Assembly (NCBI RefSeq): GCF_024220585.1
Contig: NZ_JAMXKF010000005.1
Location: forward strand, 289-64,288
Source: Dyadobacter diqingensis
GTDB lineage: Bacteria; Bacteroidota; Bacteroidia; Cytophagales; Spirosomataceae
Reading direction: 5' to 3'
Length of the DNA: 64,000 nt
Both the position numbers and the translations under genes were made by a program. Positions 17,444 through 25,865 of this stretch are shown here, one piece after another (position 1 is the stretch's first letter; the number at the start of each line of letters is the position of its first letter). Under the pieces are notes generated by a model. It did not search any database. It was not told the DNA's origin and saw only the letters and a program-made list of their open reading frames with translations.

Positions 17444-18193
17444 TTACAGTGCTGTTTTTACACCGGCTTGAAGGATGTTTAATCGATTCCCAATCCCAAG
17501 TGCCGTGAAGGAGTCTCTGAGCATTTCGCCTGTTTCGGTGTAATGCGACCAGCCTTCAAAATGTACGGGGATAATCGTTGCCGAAGGAAAAGCAAAGGCA
17601 GTATCAATGGCGTCGTTGGTGCTCATGGTCACACTGAATGGCCCCCGTGGCTTGGCTGCCCCTGCAAAGATGAACACATACTCAGGTGCGAATTTTCGGG
17701 CAACTTCCTGAATACCCTCGTAAAAAACAGTGTCGCCGGTAATGTAAATCTGCGTGTCGGCGGTTGTAACGATGAAGCCGGTGACGTGACCCGTAAGATG
17801 TTCACTGCCTGCCGGCCCATGCCGGGCCGGTGTTGCCGTGATGCTGACCTCATCATTCAAAACGATGCTGTCCCAGGGAGATAACCCCACCGCTTTGCCA
17901 CCTAATCTCTCCGCACCAATTTTCGTGGTGTAGGTTTTAGCGACCGATTTTAAAAATGCTCTGCCTGCATGATCCAGGTTATCGCCGTGTTGATCATGGC
18001 TAAGCAGTACAGCATCAATTTTCCCGATATCCGTACAAGTGGGTCCTGCCGTTTTCTGATAGGCTGGTTTATCGTTAATGCTGAACATTTCGCCGGCCGG
18101 ATCAAGTGTTGGATCTGTCATCAGCCGTAACCCGCCGATTTCCAGAATAATGGTGGGACCTCCCAGATAAATTACGTTAATCGCCTTTTTCAT
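17444..18193 (-). CDS. MBL-fold metallo-hydrolase, UlaG-like
   Basis: The 249-residue protein has the metallo-beta-lactamase fold with a metal motif variant SHDQHGDNLD near residues 65-74, a later His in ATPARHGPAGSEH near 124, Asp in ITGDTVFYEG near 155, and a final His in PVHFEGWSH near 214. The family hydrolyses lactones or phosphoesters, and the substrate is unknown. It starts 44 bases beyond the end of the NTF2-like gene upstream, in a run of same-strand genes. The 203-base gap after it is the widest within this gene set, so an internal promoter for the epoxide hydrolase part cannot be ruled out. Confidence 0.85.
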   Translation of the reverse strand: MKKAINVIYLGGPTIILEIGGLRLMTDPTLDPAGEMFSINDKPAYQKTAGPTCTDIGKIDAVLLSHDQHGDNLDHAGRAFLKSVAKTYTTKIGAERLGGKAVGLSPWDSIVLNDEVSITATPARHGPAGSEHLTGHVTGFIVTTADTQIYITGDTVFYEGIQEVARKFAPEYVFIFAGAAKPRGPFSVTMSTNDAIDTAFAFPSATIIPVHFEGWSHYTETGEMLRDSFTALGIGNRLNILQAGVKTAL

Positions 18194-18237
18194 GACACAG
18201 TGTTTTAAATTGTCAGGATATGCCGGAGAAATTGTCT

Positions 18238-18693
18238 TTAATGAACCGCTACGTCGGTCAGCATTTTGTTAACGATTACCCATCGATTGTCAATTTTATG
18301 AAAAGAAATAAACTCGTCATAATTGAAATCGTACATTTTTACATGCAGCTTCGCAACGGCGATCGAGTTGACCACATCGATTGAAACGATTGTCCCTTTA
18401 AAAGGCTTACCAGAGTCTTTTACACTTTGACGGTTTTTTACACCGTTGAGGTATTCGTCCAGGTTTTTGGCATAGGGCTGCCCCTTGATATCCCCGAACA
18501 ACAGCGTGCCGGGATGGTAAATGCTCCCGAGTAGTTTGATGTCGCCCTCGTAAATCCCTTTAAAATAATAGTCTTCCAGAATCCTGGTTATGGCTGATGA
18601 ATCTTCCTGACTGGTTTCCATTTTGTTTGAATTTTGTGCTTTTACTACCGGCAGCGTGCACGATAAAAAAGCGGTTAACAAAAACATTCTCAT
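18238..18693 (-). CDS. Exported NTF2-like protein (putative lumazine-binding type)
   Basis: The 151-residue product has a signal peptide (about 1-19, ending VKAQ) and a single NTF2/SnoaL-like cone domain: ILEDYYFKGIYEGDIKLLGSIYHPG near residues 38-62, then strands ending in FISFHKIDNRWVIVNKML. The pattern matches the PF12893-type lumazine-binding-like family; true ligand binding is not shown. Its start codon lies one base from the end of the SDR gene, so the two are translationally close. Confidence 0.78.
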   Translation of the reverse strand: MRMFLLTAFLSCTLPVVKAQNSNKMETSQEDSSAITRILEDYYFKGIYEGDIKLLGSIYHPGTLLFGDIKGQPYAKNLDEYLNGVKNRQSVKDSGKPFKGTIVSIDVVNSIAVAKLHVKMYDFNYDEFISFHKIDNRWVIVNKMLTDVAVH

Positions 18694-18694
18694 G

Positions 18695-19429
18695 TTAATT
18701 CAGATTGTGTCCGGCTGCAATGCCGCCGTCTACATTGATAATCGCTCCGGTGATAAAGTCACTTTTGGCCACGGTGTAAACCATTTCTGCAACTTCTTCC
18801 ACTTCACCAACCCGGTTTAGCAGATGCAAACCGGCACTGTTGTCGGCGCTGTCGCCATGCATCGGTGTACGGATTGTGCCCGGTGCCACGGTGTTTACCC
18901 GGATGTTGTCTTTGCCAAATTCAGCTGCAAGTTGTATCGTAAGTGCATGTATTGCACCTTTGGAAGCCATTTGAGCCGTGATAGGAACACCTCCCAGCGC
19001 ATGATTAACCAGCGGTGTGCCGATATTGATGACCACGCCGTCGTGCTGTTTCAGCATTTGCGGAAGAATAGCCTGGGTGGTAAAATAAGTCCCTTTCAGG
19101 TTGGTATCCAGAAACCGGTCCAGATAGGCTTCGTCCACCTCTAAAAATGGTTTGGTTTCAAATATTCCTGCGTTGTTTATGAGCACATCCGCCGTTCCGA
19201 ATCGCTCGATTGCAGTAGCCAGAAGCCTCTCTCCGGTACTTTTATCCTTCACATTTCCCGCTACCATAGCCAGGTTTTCACCTGCGCCCAATTCCTGATA
19301 AACCTGTTCCAGCTTATGCGCTGTTGTCGAGTTGATCACGACGTTATCGCCGTTTTTTAAAAAGTGGCGGGCTATTTCTTTACCTATGCCGGACGAGGCA
19401 CCGGTAACAATGATTGTTTGCTTTTTCAT
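18695..19429 (-). CDS. Short-chain dehydrogenase/reductase with altered active site
   Basis: The ATG at 19429 gives a 244-residue protein beginning MKKQTIIVTGASSGIG; a longer frame from 19510 would add 27 residues that overlap the tautomerase gene and look unreal. The Rossmann glycine motif TGASSGIG (9-16), NNAG (86-89) and RVNTVAPG are standard. The usual catalytic YxxxK reads QMASK (Gln153 to Lys157), and the catalytic Ser position appears to be Thr138 in INIGTPL. It may therefore be a non-classical or inactive SDR. It lies between the tautomerase and NTF2-like genes in the same set. Confidence 0.82.
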   Translation of the reverse strand: MKKQTIIVTGASSGIGKEIARHFLKNGDNVVINSTTAHKLEQVYQELGAGENLAMVAGNVKDKSTGERLLATAIERFGTADVLINNAGIFETKPFLEVDEAYLDRFLDTNLKGTYFTTQAILPQMLKQHDGVVINIGTPLVNHALGGVPITAQMASKGAIHALTIQLAAEFGKDNIRVNTVAPGTIRTPMHGDSADNSAGLHLLNRVGEVEEVAEMVYTVAKSDFITGAIINVDGGIAAGHNLN

Positions 19430-19436
19430 GATCTTC

Positions 19437-19655
19437 TTATTTTTTGTCTGCTGTAATACCTTTTTCTCGTAACACCGATACCTGCTCTCCTGTAAAACCC
19501 CAGTCGTCAAGTTCTACTTCCTGGATCACCACGTGTGTCAATTCAGGGTCTTTGTTCAGTACACCGGTGATCAGGTCCGTTACCCCTTTGATCAGGATTC
19601 GTTTTTGTTCTCTCGTAACGCCTTCGCGGGTTACTTCGATTTTTACGTATGGCAT
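19437..19655 (-). CDS. 4-oxalocrotonate tautomerase-family protein
   Basis: The 72-residue protein begins MPYVKIEVTREGVTREQK, giving the N-terminal Pro (Pro1 after Met removal) that acts as the base in this family. The size and the segment THVVIQEVELDDWGF are also typical. Tautomerases of this type isomerise enol/keto acids or dehalogenate small substrates. It lies 7 bases upstream of the SDR start and 30 bases beyond the YceI gene. Confidence 0.88.
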   Translation of the reverse strand: MPYVKIEVTREGVTREQKRILIKGVTDLITGVLNKDPELTHVVIQEVELDDWGFTGEQVSVLREKGITADKK

Positions 19656-19685
19656 GACTTTACTTGTTGATGTCGGAGCCGCCGG

Positions 19686-20204
19686 TTAGGCAGCTCTGGC
19701 GGTTAATGATACATTCAGTTCAAAATCATTATAGATCAGCGTGTCGCCCAGATCCTTAAAGAAATTCCCGGAGCGGAACCGGATACCGTAACTCGTGCGG
19801 TCGATGACCAGTTTGCCGCTGGCGGTCAGTTCGCTGCCGTTAACTTGTACATCGGCATCAAAGCCCACAGGATGGGTAATTCCTTTGATGGTAAGCTTTC
19901 CTTCAATATAAGTGCCTGAAACAGCGGTGATCTCCAAAGTAGCTTCGGGATATTTTTCAGAAGAGAAGAAATCATCCGAAGCCAGGTGGCCGTAAAACTG
20001 GGCATTCAGTGTTGGATCTGTGATATCCAGTATTTTGATCGATGTGGTGTCGATTACAAATTTGCCACCAGTCAGTTCACCGTTAATTAAAACGAGCTGA
20101 CCTTCTTTAACTTCGATGGTGCCATTATGGGCACCGGTTACTTTTCTTCCTACCCAATCGATGCTGCTTTGAGCGCTTACGATTTCAAATTTTTGAGTTT
20201 CCAT
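19686..20204 (-). CDS. YceI-family lipid/isoprenoid-binding protein, cytoplasmic form
   Basis: The start at 20204 gives METQKFEIVSAQSSIDWVGRKV..., a 172-residue protein; an upstream ATG at 20231 would add nine residues. The YceI lipocalin-like fold is shown by SSIDWVGRKVTGAHNGTI, FVIDTTSIKI, a central HLASDDFFSSEKYPEATLEI, and the closing DLGDTLIYNDFELNVSL. YceI proteins bind polyisoprenoid-like molecules. There is no signal peptide, unlike the classic periplasmic member. It is the first gene of the minus-strand set, directly downstream of two Crp-type boxes. Confidence 0.88.
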   Translation of the reverse strand: METQKFEIVSAQSSIDWVGRKVTGAHNGTIEVKEGQLVLINGELTGGKFVIDTTSIKILDITDPTLNAQFYGHLASDDFFSSEKYPEATLEITAVSGTYIEGKLTIKGITHPVGFDADVQVNGSELTASGKLVIDRTSYGIRFRSGNFFKDLGDTLIYNDFELNVSLTARAA

Positions 20205-20257
20205 TGTCTTTGTTGTTAAATTGTATATCAAATTTCGCCAGTATTCCCGAGCTGGTT

Positions 20258-20275
20258 ATGTGATCTAAATCACAT
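20258..20275 (-). promoter_or_regulatory. Crp-type box 1, ATGTGAT-CTAA-ATCACAT
   Basis: A perfect 7-bp-arm palindrome (core TGTGA-N6-TCACA at 20259-20274) lies 62 bases upstream of the YceI start (centre to ATG). It is nearly identical to the well-known E. coli CRP consensus. It suggests control by a Crp/Fnr-family regulator encoded elsewhere. Confidence 0.72.
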
Positions 20276-20295
20276 TTGAACGAAGGATGGGAATA

Positions 20296-20311
20296 TGTGA
20301 TGCAGATCACT
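20296..20311 (-). promoter_or_regulatory. Crp-type box 2, TGTGA-TGCAGA-TCACT
   Basis: A second copy with one mismatch in the outer base of one arm is centred 37 bases from box 1 and about 99 bases from the YceI start. Two boxes at this spacing in one promoter make chance less likely. Confidence 0.62.
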
Positions 20312-20621
20312 TTTTGGACGTGGCTGGTTATTCCAATCCCGCTCATCTTGATATAAGTTCAATGGTTATCCTGTTACTAAATATCATTACGAAGCAATGA
20401 AATTTTCCCGATTTATTTTGGCGTTCGGGCAGTCGGCGGGAGGAGTAGGAGTGACTGGAAAAGCGGAATTTGAGCGGGATTTTCTTTTTGTGAAGTTTGG
20501 GCTGTTTTAGAATCTTGCTTGTTCTAAGCGGCAATACCGGTATGTTGTTAAAACAATGATAAGGCAATTTTGAGACGTTTAATATGCCCGTCGTTTTTGA
20601 AAAAGCTGATATATAAACAAA

Positions 20622-20648
20622 AGTATCTCTTCGTGGTGAAGAGATACT
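20622..20648 (-). terminator. Intrinsic terminator of the second SusC/SusD unit
   Basis: A perfect 11-bp stem (20622-20632 with 20638-20648, AGTATCTCTTC) closes a 5-nt loop. On the minus strand it is followed by TTTGTTTATA. It lies 140 bases beyond the SusD stop at 20789. Confidence 0.72.
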
Positions 20649-20788
20649 GAGTGTGGAAAGCGGACTAAGCAGCTTCCGGAAATATTTGAATTTGTTTAAT
20701 TATTCATCGGAAGTCTCTGGCTGAACTTCACGCCATCATTTTAAGGATTTCGATATTCCGATTCTGGTTTTTGAGAATGCTTACTATG

Positions 20789-22369
20789 TTAATATCCGGG
20801 GTTTTGTGTCATGTTTGGGTTTCCTTCCGTTTCTCTTGCCGGAATTGGCCACAGGTAATCTTTCTGGGAAAATGTGCGGGTTTCTACGTTGACCGCCTTT
20901 TTTGTTTTTGGATTGATGGCTCCTTCAACGATACCGTTCATTACTTTTTCACCGATTTTCCACCGCCTGATATCAAACAAGCGGCTTCCTTCAAAGGCCA
21001 GTTCGACACGTCGTTCGCGTTGGTATAACTCTCTTATTTTAGCTTCCGAGTTATAAACAGATACATCTGCATTTGGCATTTTTGCCCGGTTTCTGATTTG
21101 ATTGATGTATTTGAGTACATCCGGATCATTCCATTTGCCACTTTCCACCAACGCCTCAACGTACATCAACAACAAATCTCCGTAACGATGGATCATATAA
21201 TCCAGCGAGCCGCCTTTTCCTTTGTCCGCCAGATCTACGTATTTCCGAAGCCAATAGCCGGTTTTGGAAGAGTAAATAGCTGCCAGTCTGTTCGGGTTGT
21301 TGGGTGAATCATCCCACGGGTCAAGGTTGCCGTAATAAGTTGAACCAGGGTAAGCAATCGTGGCGTCCATCCTGGGATCCCGGTTGGACTTGTAATTGGG
21401 ACTTTGTTTGTAAATCTCAGCACTGTCGGTCCCGAGTTCGGTCAGCGTTTTGCCCTGTTTGGTTTCGTAGGTATTCACAAGTGAGGCCGTTGGATTCAGG
21501 CACGCATTTCCTCCGAGATAACCCGGCGCACTTCTGTAAAAAGTGTCATAATTTCCACCCTGTTTTATGAAAATCCGTTCTTCATTTACCTGACCTTCGT
21601 AATTGAACAAGGCTGTATAATTAGGGTGAAGTTTGTAGATGTTTAGATCAATAACCTGCTTGGCCGCAGCTGCTGCCTGTGCATACTGGCGATTGTTTAG
21701 TAACGCCACCGTTTTCATCGTATAGCAGGCACCCTTGGTGATTCGCTTTACATCATTGATAGGATAAGTGGCAGGCAAATCAGCCGAAGCTGCATCAAGT
21801 TCTGCAACAACAAAATCAATAACTTCCTGCCTGGAATTCTTTTTCAGGTCGGTTTCGGTCGGGAGTATAACTTTTGTAACAATGGGTACTTCGCCATAAT
21901 ACAGGAACAGGTCAAGATGAAGCCAGGCTCTCAATGCACGTGCTTCTGCAAAGTATCTCTTTTTCAGATTTGGTTCTATCAATGCTTTCCCCGCATGTTC
22001 CAAAAACCTGTTTGCGCGGCGGATTGCGATGTAATTTTCTTCCCAAACGGGCTGTACGGCGTACCAGTCATTACCTCGCATTTGTGAATTGGCGTTACCG
22101 AGTGCAATTGTATTGACCTCCCCAAAGAAATTGGCATACCAAACGGCGTTATCCGTCATCCCTTCAAAGGTGATTCTTGTATTTTTTTTAAATTGAAACT
22201 GCCCCGTCGGCACCTGATCATAAATCGTATTGAGTGCCGTATTGATTTCCCCTTCCGTATTCCAGAAATTTTCGTCGGTGGTAGCGGTTGGGTGATCCTT
22301 CTTCAGGAATTCATCGTTACAGGAACTCAGAAAAAACAGGGTTATTAATAAAAGATATATTCTTCTCAT
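20789..22369 (-). CDS. SusD/RagB-family outer-membrane lipoprotein
   Basis: The 526-residue protein has a lipoprotein signal with the lipobox LSSC near residue 17. Family marks are ITFEGMTDNAVWYANF, ARALRAWLHLDLFLYYGEVPIV, and RELYQRERRVELAFEGSRLFDIRRW, with the closing WPIPARETEGNPNMTQNPGY. It begins 13 bases after its SusC gene, and the pair is controlled by the sigma/FecR genes upstream. The substrate is unknown. Confidence 0.93.
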   Translation of the reverse strand: MRRIYLLLITLFFLSSCNDEFLKKDHPTATTDENFWNTEGEINTALNTIYDQVPTGQFQFKKNTRITFEGMTDNAVWYANFFGEVNTIALGNANSQMRGNDWYAVQPVWEENYIAIRRANRFLEHAGKALIEPNLKKRYFAEARALRAWLHLDLFLYYGEVPIVTKVILPTETDLKKNSRQEVIDFVVAELDAASADLPATYPINDVKRITKGACYTMKTVALLNNRQYAQAAAAAKQVIDLNIYKLHPNYTALFNYEGQVNEERIFIKQGGNYDTFYRSAPGYLGGNACLNPTASLVNTYETKQGKTLTELGTDSAEIYKQSPNYKSNRDPRMDATIAYPGSTYYGNLDPWDDSPNNPNRLAAIYSSKTGYWLRKYVDLADKGKGGSLDYMIHRYGDLLLMYVEALVESGKWNDPDVLKYINQIRNRAKMPNADVSVYNSEAKIRELYQRERRVELAFEGSRLFDIRRWKIGEKVMNGIVEGAINPKTKKAVNVETRTFSQKDYLWPIPARETEGNPNMTQNPGY

Positions 22370-22382
22370 GGTTTAGTTGAGT

Positions 22383-25300
22383 TTAAAATTTAACGTTTAA
22401 TCCAACTGTAAAAACTTTCATCATCGGGTAGTTGGCCTCGCTGCCCCTTGTTTCGGGATCAAAGTATTTCATCTTACTCAGTGTAATTGCATTTTGGGCA
22501 TTCACGAAAACACGGAGATTACTTACTCCCAGTTTTTTAACAAGCACCGGATTGAAGTTATATCCAAGTTGTACGTACTTGACTCTCAAAAATGCGGCGT
22601 TGGTCAGCCAGTAATCAGCCGGAAGCACATTGTTGCCGGGAGCAGGTGCGAGTCTTGGAAACATGGCATTTGGATTCTGCGGTGTCCAGTAATCCGTTTG
22701 AAATTGCATCGGCGTTCCTCCGTCGAAATTAGAAGTGACATTCAGCGGCGTTTGGTAACGTCCGGTATAGTAGGCGAGGCTCTTTGTGAAGCCATTGATC
22801 TGGGTTTCGAGCGAGAACCGCTTGTATACAAAGTTCAGGTTTGTAAAATAGCTGCCCTGTGGATTCGGATTGCCGGATATTACTTTGTCGGCTTTGTCTA
22901 TTTTTTTATCGCCGTTGATATCAATGTATTTAATATCGCCGATTTGTTGTCCCGGTAAAAGGGTGGCACCGCCGTCAATGTCTTTTTGGGTAAGCAGGCC
23001 ATCCGTTTTGTATAAATAATAGCTGTTGACCGGATGACCAATTTGATTAATGTCGACGCCACTGCCACCGATATAAGGTCCGCCGCGGAGCGACAAAATT
23101 TTGTTGCTGTAATAAGAGTAACCGACGCTGGCACTCATTTCCAGGTCTTTGCTGAATGTTTTCGAATAATTCAGCATAATTTCCCAACCCTTATTGGATA
23201 CGGAACCGGAGTTAATCGGAAGGGTGGCTACCCCGGATGAAAGTGACAGGGGCGGTGTGAGCAGGATATTATCCGTTGTTTTGCTAAACCAGTCGATGGT
23301 GAGGCCCAGGTTTTGAAACAATCTGATGTCGGTTCCGATGTCGAGCATTTTGACAGTTTCCCAGGTGATAGCCGGGTTTCCGATCGAAGTTTCATTACCG
23401 TTTCCTCCATCGATCAGACTTTGATAACGGTAAAGCTCTCTGACGTCGTCGTTTCTCCCGTTGTTGCCCATCAGTCCATAAGACGCTCTTAATTTGAAAC
23501 TGGTGACAGCCCTTACGTCTTTCAGGAAATTTTCATTGTGCACATTCCAGCCCACTGCAACTGACGGAAACGTTCCCCACTTATGACCGGGGCCGAATTT
23601 GGAAGATCCGTCAGTCCTGACGGTGCTTTCAAGGAGGTATTTATTGTTGAAAACATAATTAAATTTCACAAAATAGGATGCAAGGTTTGCCTGATCAAAA
23701 TTGGAAATAAAATTTGCTTCACGTGAGAGTCCGCCAATGGCATAGATAAAATGCTTTCCGTAGGTTTGGGAAAATTCGAGGTTGGAAGAGAGGTAGTTAT
23801 AGGTGGCCCTTCCGATAGTGGATTCTTTGATATTACCATAGGTGAAAACGAGGTTTCCCGTATAATAATCCAGGAAATTGTAAGAATCCCGGTTTCTTAA
23901 ACCGCCCTCCGAAGTGACACGGTAAAGGTATTGTCCCCTTAGCTTCAATTCTGGTGTGATCTGCCAGACAGGCTGAAAATTAATATTGATCTGGTCTCTC
24001 TTGTTCTGTGCATAACCGCCTTTTTCTAACTCAGCCATCGGATTCATCATTTCTCCAAAATTTCCATAGGCCTGATACCCGTCATCTTTCAACGGATATT
24101 TAGGAACAATGTTCGGAGGGGTTGTATAAACCAGGTGGAGGGAATTTCCGAACCTTACCAGCTCAGACCGGTTTCTGCTTCTTGTTGCCACTAAGTCCAG
24201 CAGCATGGAAACGTTTTTGGTTAAGGTAACCCCCGTATTCGCCCGGAATGAAAATCTTTCGAAATCGCGTTTAGGTGTCAGTCCGTCCTGATACAGATAG
24301 TTGCCGCTCACAGCAAATCGCGCCAGGTCATTTCCGCCTGAAATGCTCACCGAATGACTTTGGATCACCGGATTTTTCTTCAACATCAGTTTAGACCAGT
24401 TTGTATTTGGATAGTTGACGGGGTCGGAGCCTTCGATCGTTTTCTGAATGGTTGTTTCGCTGTAAGGCTCCAAACCACCGATGTTGGCGTATGCCTCATT
24501 TACCATGGTCATATACTTGGGCGCATCCACAAATTTGGGAAGATAAGTTGCGTTCTGAACGCCGCCATAACCATCATAAGTAACGGACAATTTGCCCGGG
24601 ATACCTCTTTTGGTAGTGACCAGGATGACACCATTCGCTGCTCTTGCACCATAAATTGAAGCTGCTGCGGCATCTTTTAAAACCGTAATACTTTCTACCG
24701 TTGTAGGGTCCACGGAATTGATATCGAAGGGCACGCCATCTACCAGGACAAGCGGGGAAGTGCCACCGATGGTGGAAATTCCGCGAATCAGGATATTGGA
24801 ACGATCCTCACCGGCCATCCCGCTCCCCTGCATGACGGTGAGCCCTGTTACACCACCTTGCAATGCCTGCGATAACTGTGTGATCGGCTTGTTGGCAATG
24901 GCCGCCTTTACATCCAGTTTTCCAATAGAATTAGCCAGGTTCCGTGCTTTTTGTTCCGAATAGCCTGTAACCACTACCTCATTCAAAGCTGTATTCTGCT
25001 CGGCAAGCGAGATAACCATATTTTTCGTTCCGGATACTACGATTTCTTTTGCATCCAGACCAATAAATGTGAAAATAAGCACTTCCCCTTTTCTGACCGG
25101 AATCTCGAAATTTCCATTAGGGTCGGTCGTTACACCGCGGTCCGTGTTTTTAACCTGAATTGTTACCCCAGGCAATGCAACCGGTGGCTCGTTGCTATCG
25201 AATACCTGCCCCTTGATCATAAAACTGCTGTCCGGTAGCGTGGACAAGTTCTGTTTTGGTTTATCCAGTGGTTTTGTAACAGCCGTTTTTACCGGACCTC

Positions 25301-25658
25301 GTTTGAGAAGGATCGTATTTTTGTTTGATAGTTTGTAGGTAATTCCAAGTGGATCTAAAATGTCTTTCAGGATCGATTCCAACCGGTTATTCTGATCGCG
25401 CACCGAAACTTTACGGTCAGCATCGATCATTTTATGGCTGTAAATAAACCGTACATTTACCTGCTTTTCGATTTTTTCAAGTACCTGATCAAGTGTTACG
25501 TCAGTAACTATGATAGATATACGTTGATCCAGGATATTTTGTTTGTCAGGTCCTTTGGCAAAAATTGGCCCAACGAACAGGAAGATGAGTATAATTTGGG
25601 CAATCAAGGTCCTTGTAAGGCGAACCAATGCCTTCGTTTTTTGTCGACTTTTTTGCAT
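22383..25658 (-). CDS. SusC-family TonB-dependent transporter with STN signalling domain
   Basis: The 1091-residue protein has a signal anchor region (to about residue 35), an STN domain at about 43-115 (ISIIVTDVTLDQVLEKIEKQVNVRFIYS), a carboxypeptidase-regulatory-like domain (about 150-230), a plug with VLKDAAAASIYGARAANGVILVTTK near 325-349, and a beta-barrel ending in FTVGLNVKF. STN domains contact FecR-type anti-sigma factors, and a FecR gene lies 207 bases upstream. The unit therefore fits a sensing transporter that controls its own expression. Confidence 0.95.
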   Translation of the reverse strand: MQKSRQKTKALVRLTRTLIAQIILIFLFVGPIFAKGPDKQNILDQRISIIVTDVTLDQVLEKIEKQVNVRFIYSHKMIDADRKVSVRDQNNRLESILKDILDPLGITYKLSNKNTILLKRGPVKTAVTKPLDKPKQNLSTLPDSSFMIKGQVFDSNEPPVALPGVTIQVKNTDRGVTTDPNGNFEIPVRKGEVLIFTFIGLDAKEIVVSGTKNMVISLAEQNTALNEVVVTGYSEQKARNLANSIGKLDVKAAIANKPITQLSQALQGGVTGLTVMQGSGMAGEDRSNILIRGISTIGGTSPLVLVDGVPFDINSVDPTTVESITVLKDAAAASIYGARAANGVILVTTKRGIPGKLSVTYDGYGGVQNATYLPKFVDAPKYMTMVNEAYANIGGLEPYSETTIQKTIEGSDPVNYPNTNWSKLMLKKNPVIQSHSVSISGGNDLARFAVSGNYLYQDGLTPKRDFERFSFRANTGVTLTKNVSMLLDLVATRSRNRSELVRFGNSLHLVYTTPPNIVPKYPLKDDGYQAYGNFGEMMNPMAELEKGGYAQNKRDQININFQPVWQITPELKLRGQYLYRVTSEGGLRNRDSYNFLDYYTGNLVFTYGNIKESTIGRATYNYLSSNLEFSQTYGKHFIYAIGGLSREANFISNFDQANLASYFVKFNYVFNNKYLLESTVRTDGSSKFGPGHKWGTFPSVAVGWNVHNENFLKDVRAVTSFKLRASYGLMGNNGRNDDVRELYRYQSLIDGGNGNETSIGNPAITWETVKMLDIGTDIRLFQNLGLTIDWFSKTTDNILLTPPLSLSSGVATLPINSGSVSNKGWEIMLNYSKTFSKDLEMSASVGYSYYSNKILSLRGGPYIGGSGVDINQIGHPVNSYYLYKTDGLLTQKDIDGGATLLPGQQIGDIKYIDINGDKKIDKADKVISGNPNPQGSYFTNLNFVYKRFSLETQINGFTKSLAYYTGRYQTPLNVTSNFDGGTPMQFQTDYWTPQNPNAMFPRLAPAPGNNVLPADYWLTNAAFLRVKYVQLGYNFNPVLVKKLGVSNLRVFVNAQNAITLSKMKYFDPETRGSEANYPMMKVFTVGLNVKF

Positions 25659-25865
25659 AATTTTGAATTAGGTTTTGTGTTCTTTTAATAGCAGAGTTGC
25701 AAACCCTCTCCATGGCCATTTCAAGTGAACCCGGTGTACGAAACCGGATTGCGAAGACCGCGTTGGAGATGTAGTTTTGGCCGGTGATGTTAAAGCATTA
25801 CCGGCTTTTTGTTTGTAAATATTCTATTTCATCGCGCGCTTTGGTTAAGTTATTGCTCATTGATT

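Larger units (their letters stand above)
20232..20788. other. Intergenic region: promoter with two Crp boxes, and a terminator
   Basis: This 557-base gap carries, left to right, two Crp-type palindromes serving the minus-strand YceI gene and a hairpin terminator for the second SusD gene. The minus-strand 74-codon frame within it has no protein-like features and is not called. Confidence 0.6.

Noticed and set aside
14678..20204. A horizontally transferred island
   Set aside because: No integrase, insertion sequence, tRNA or direct repeats at the ends, and no evident change in base composition by eye.
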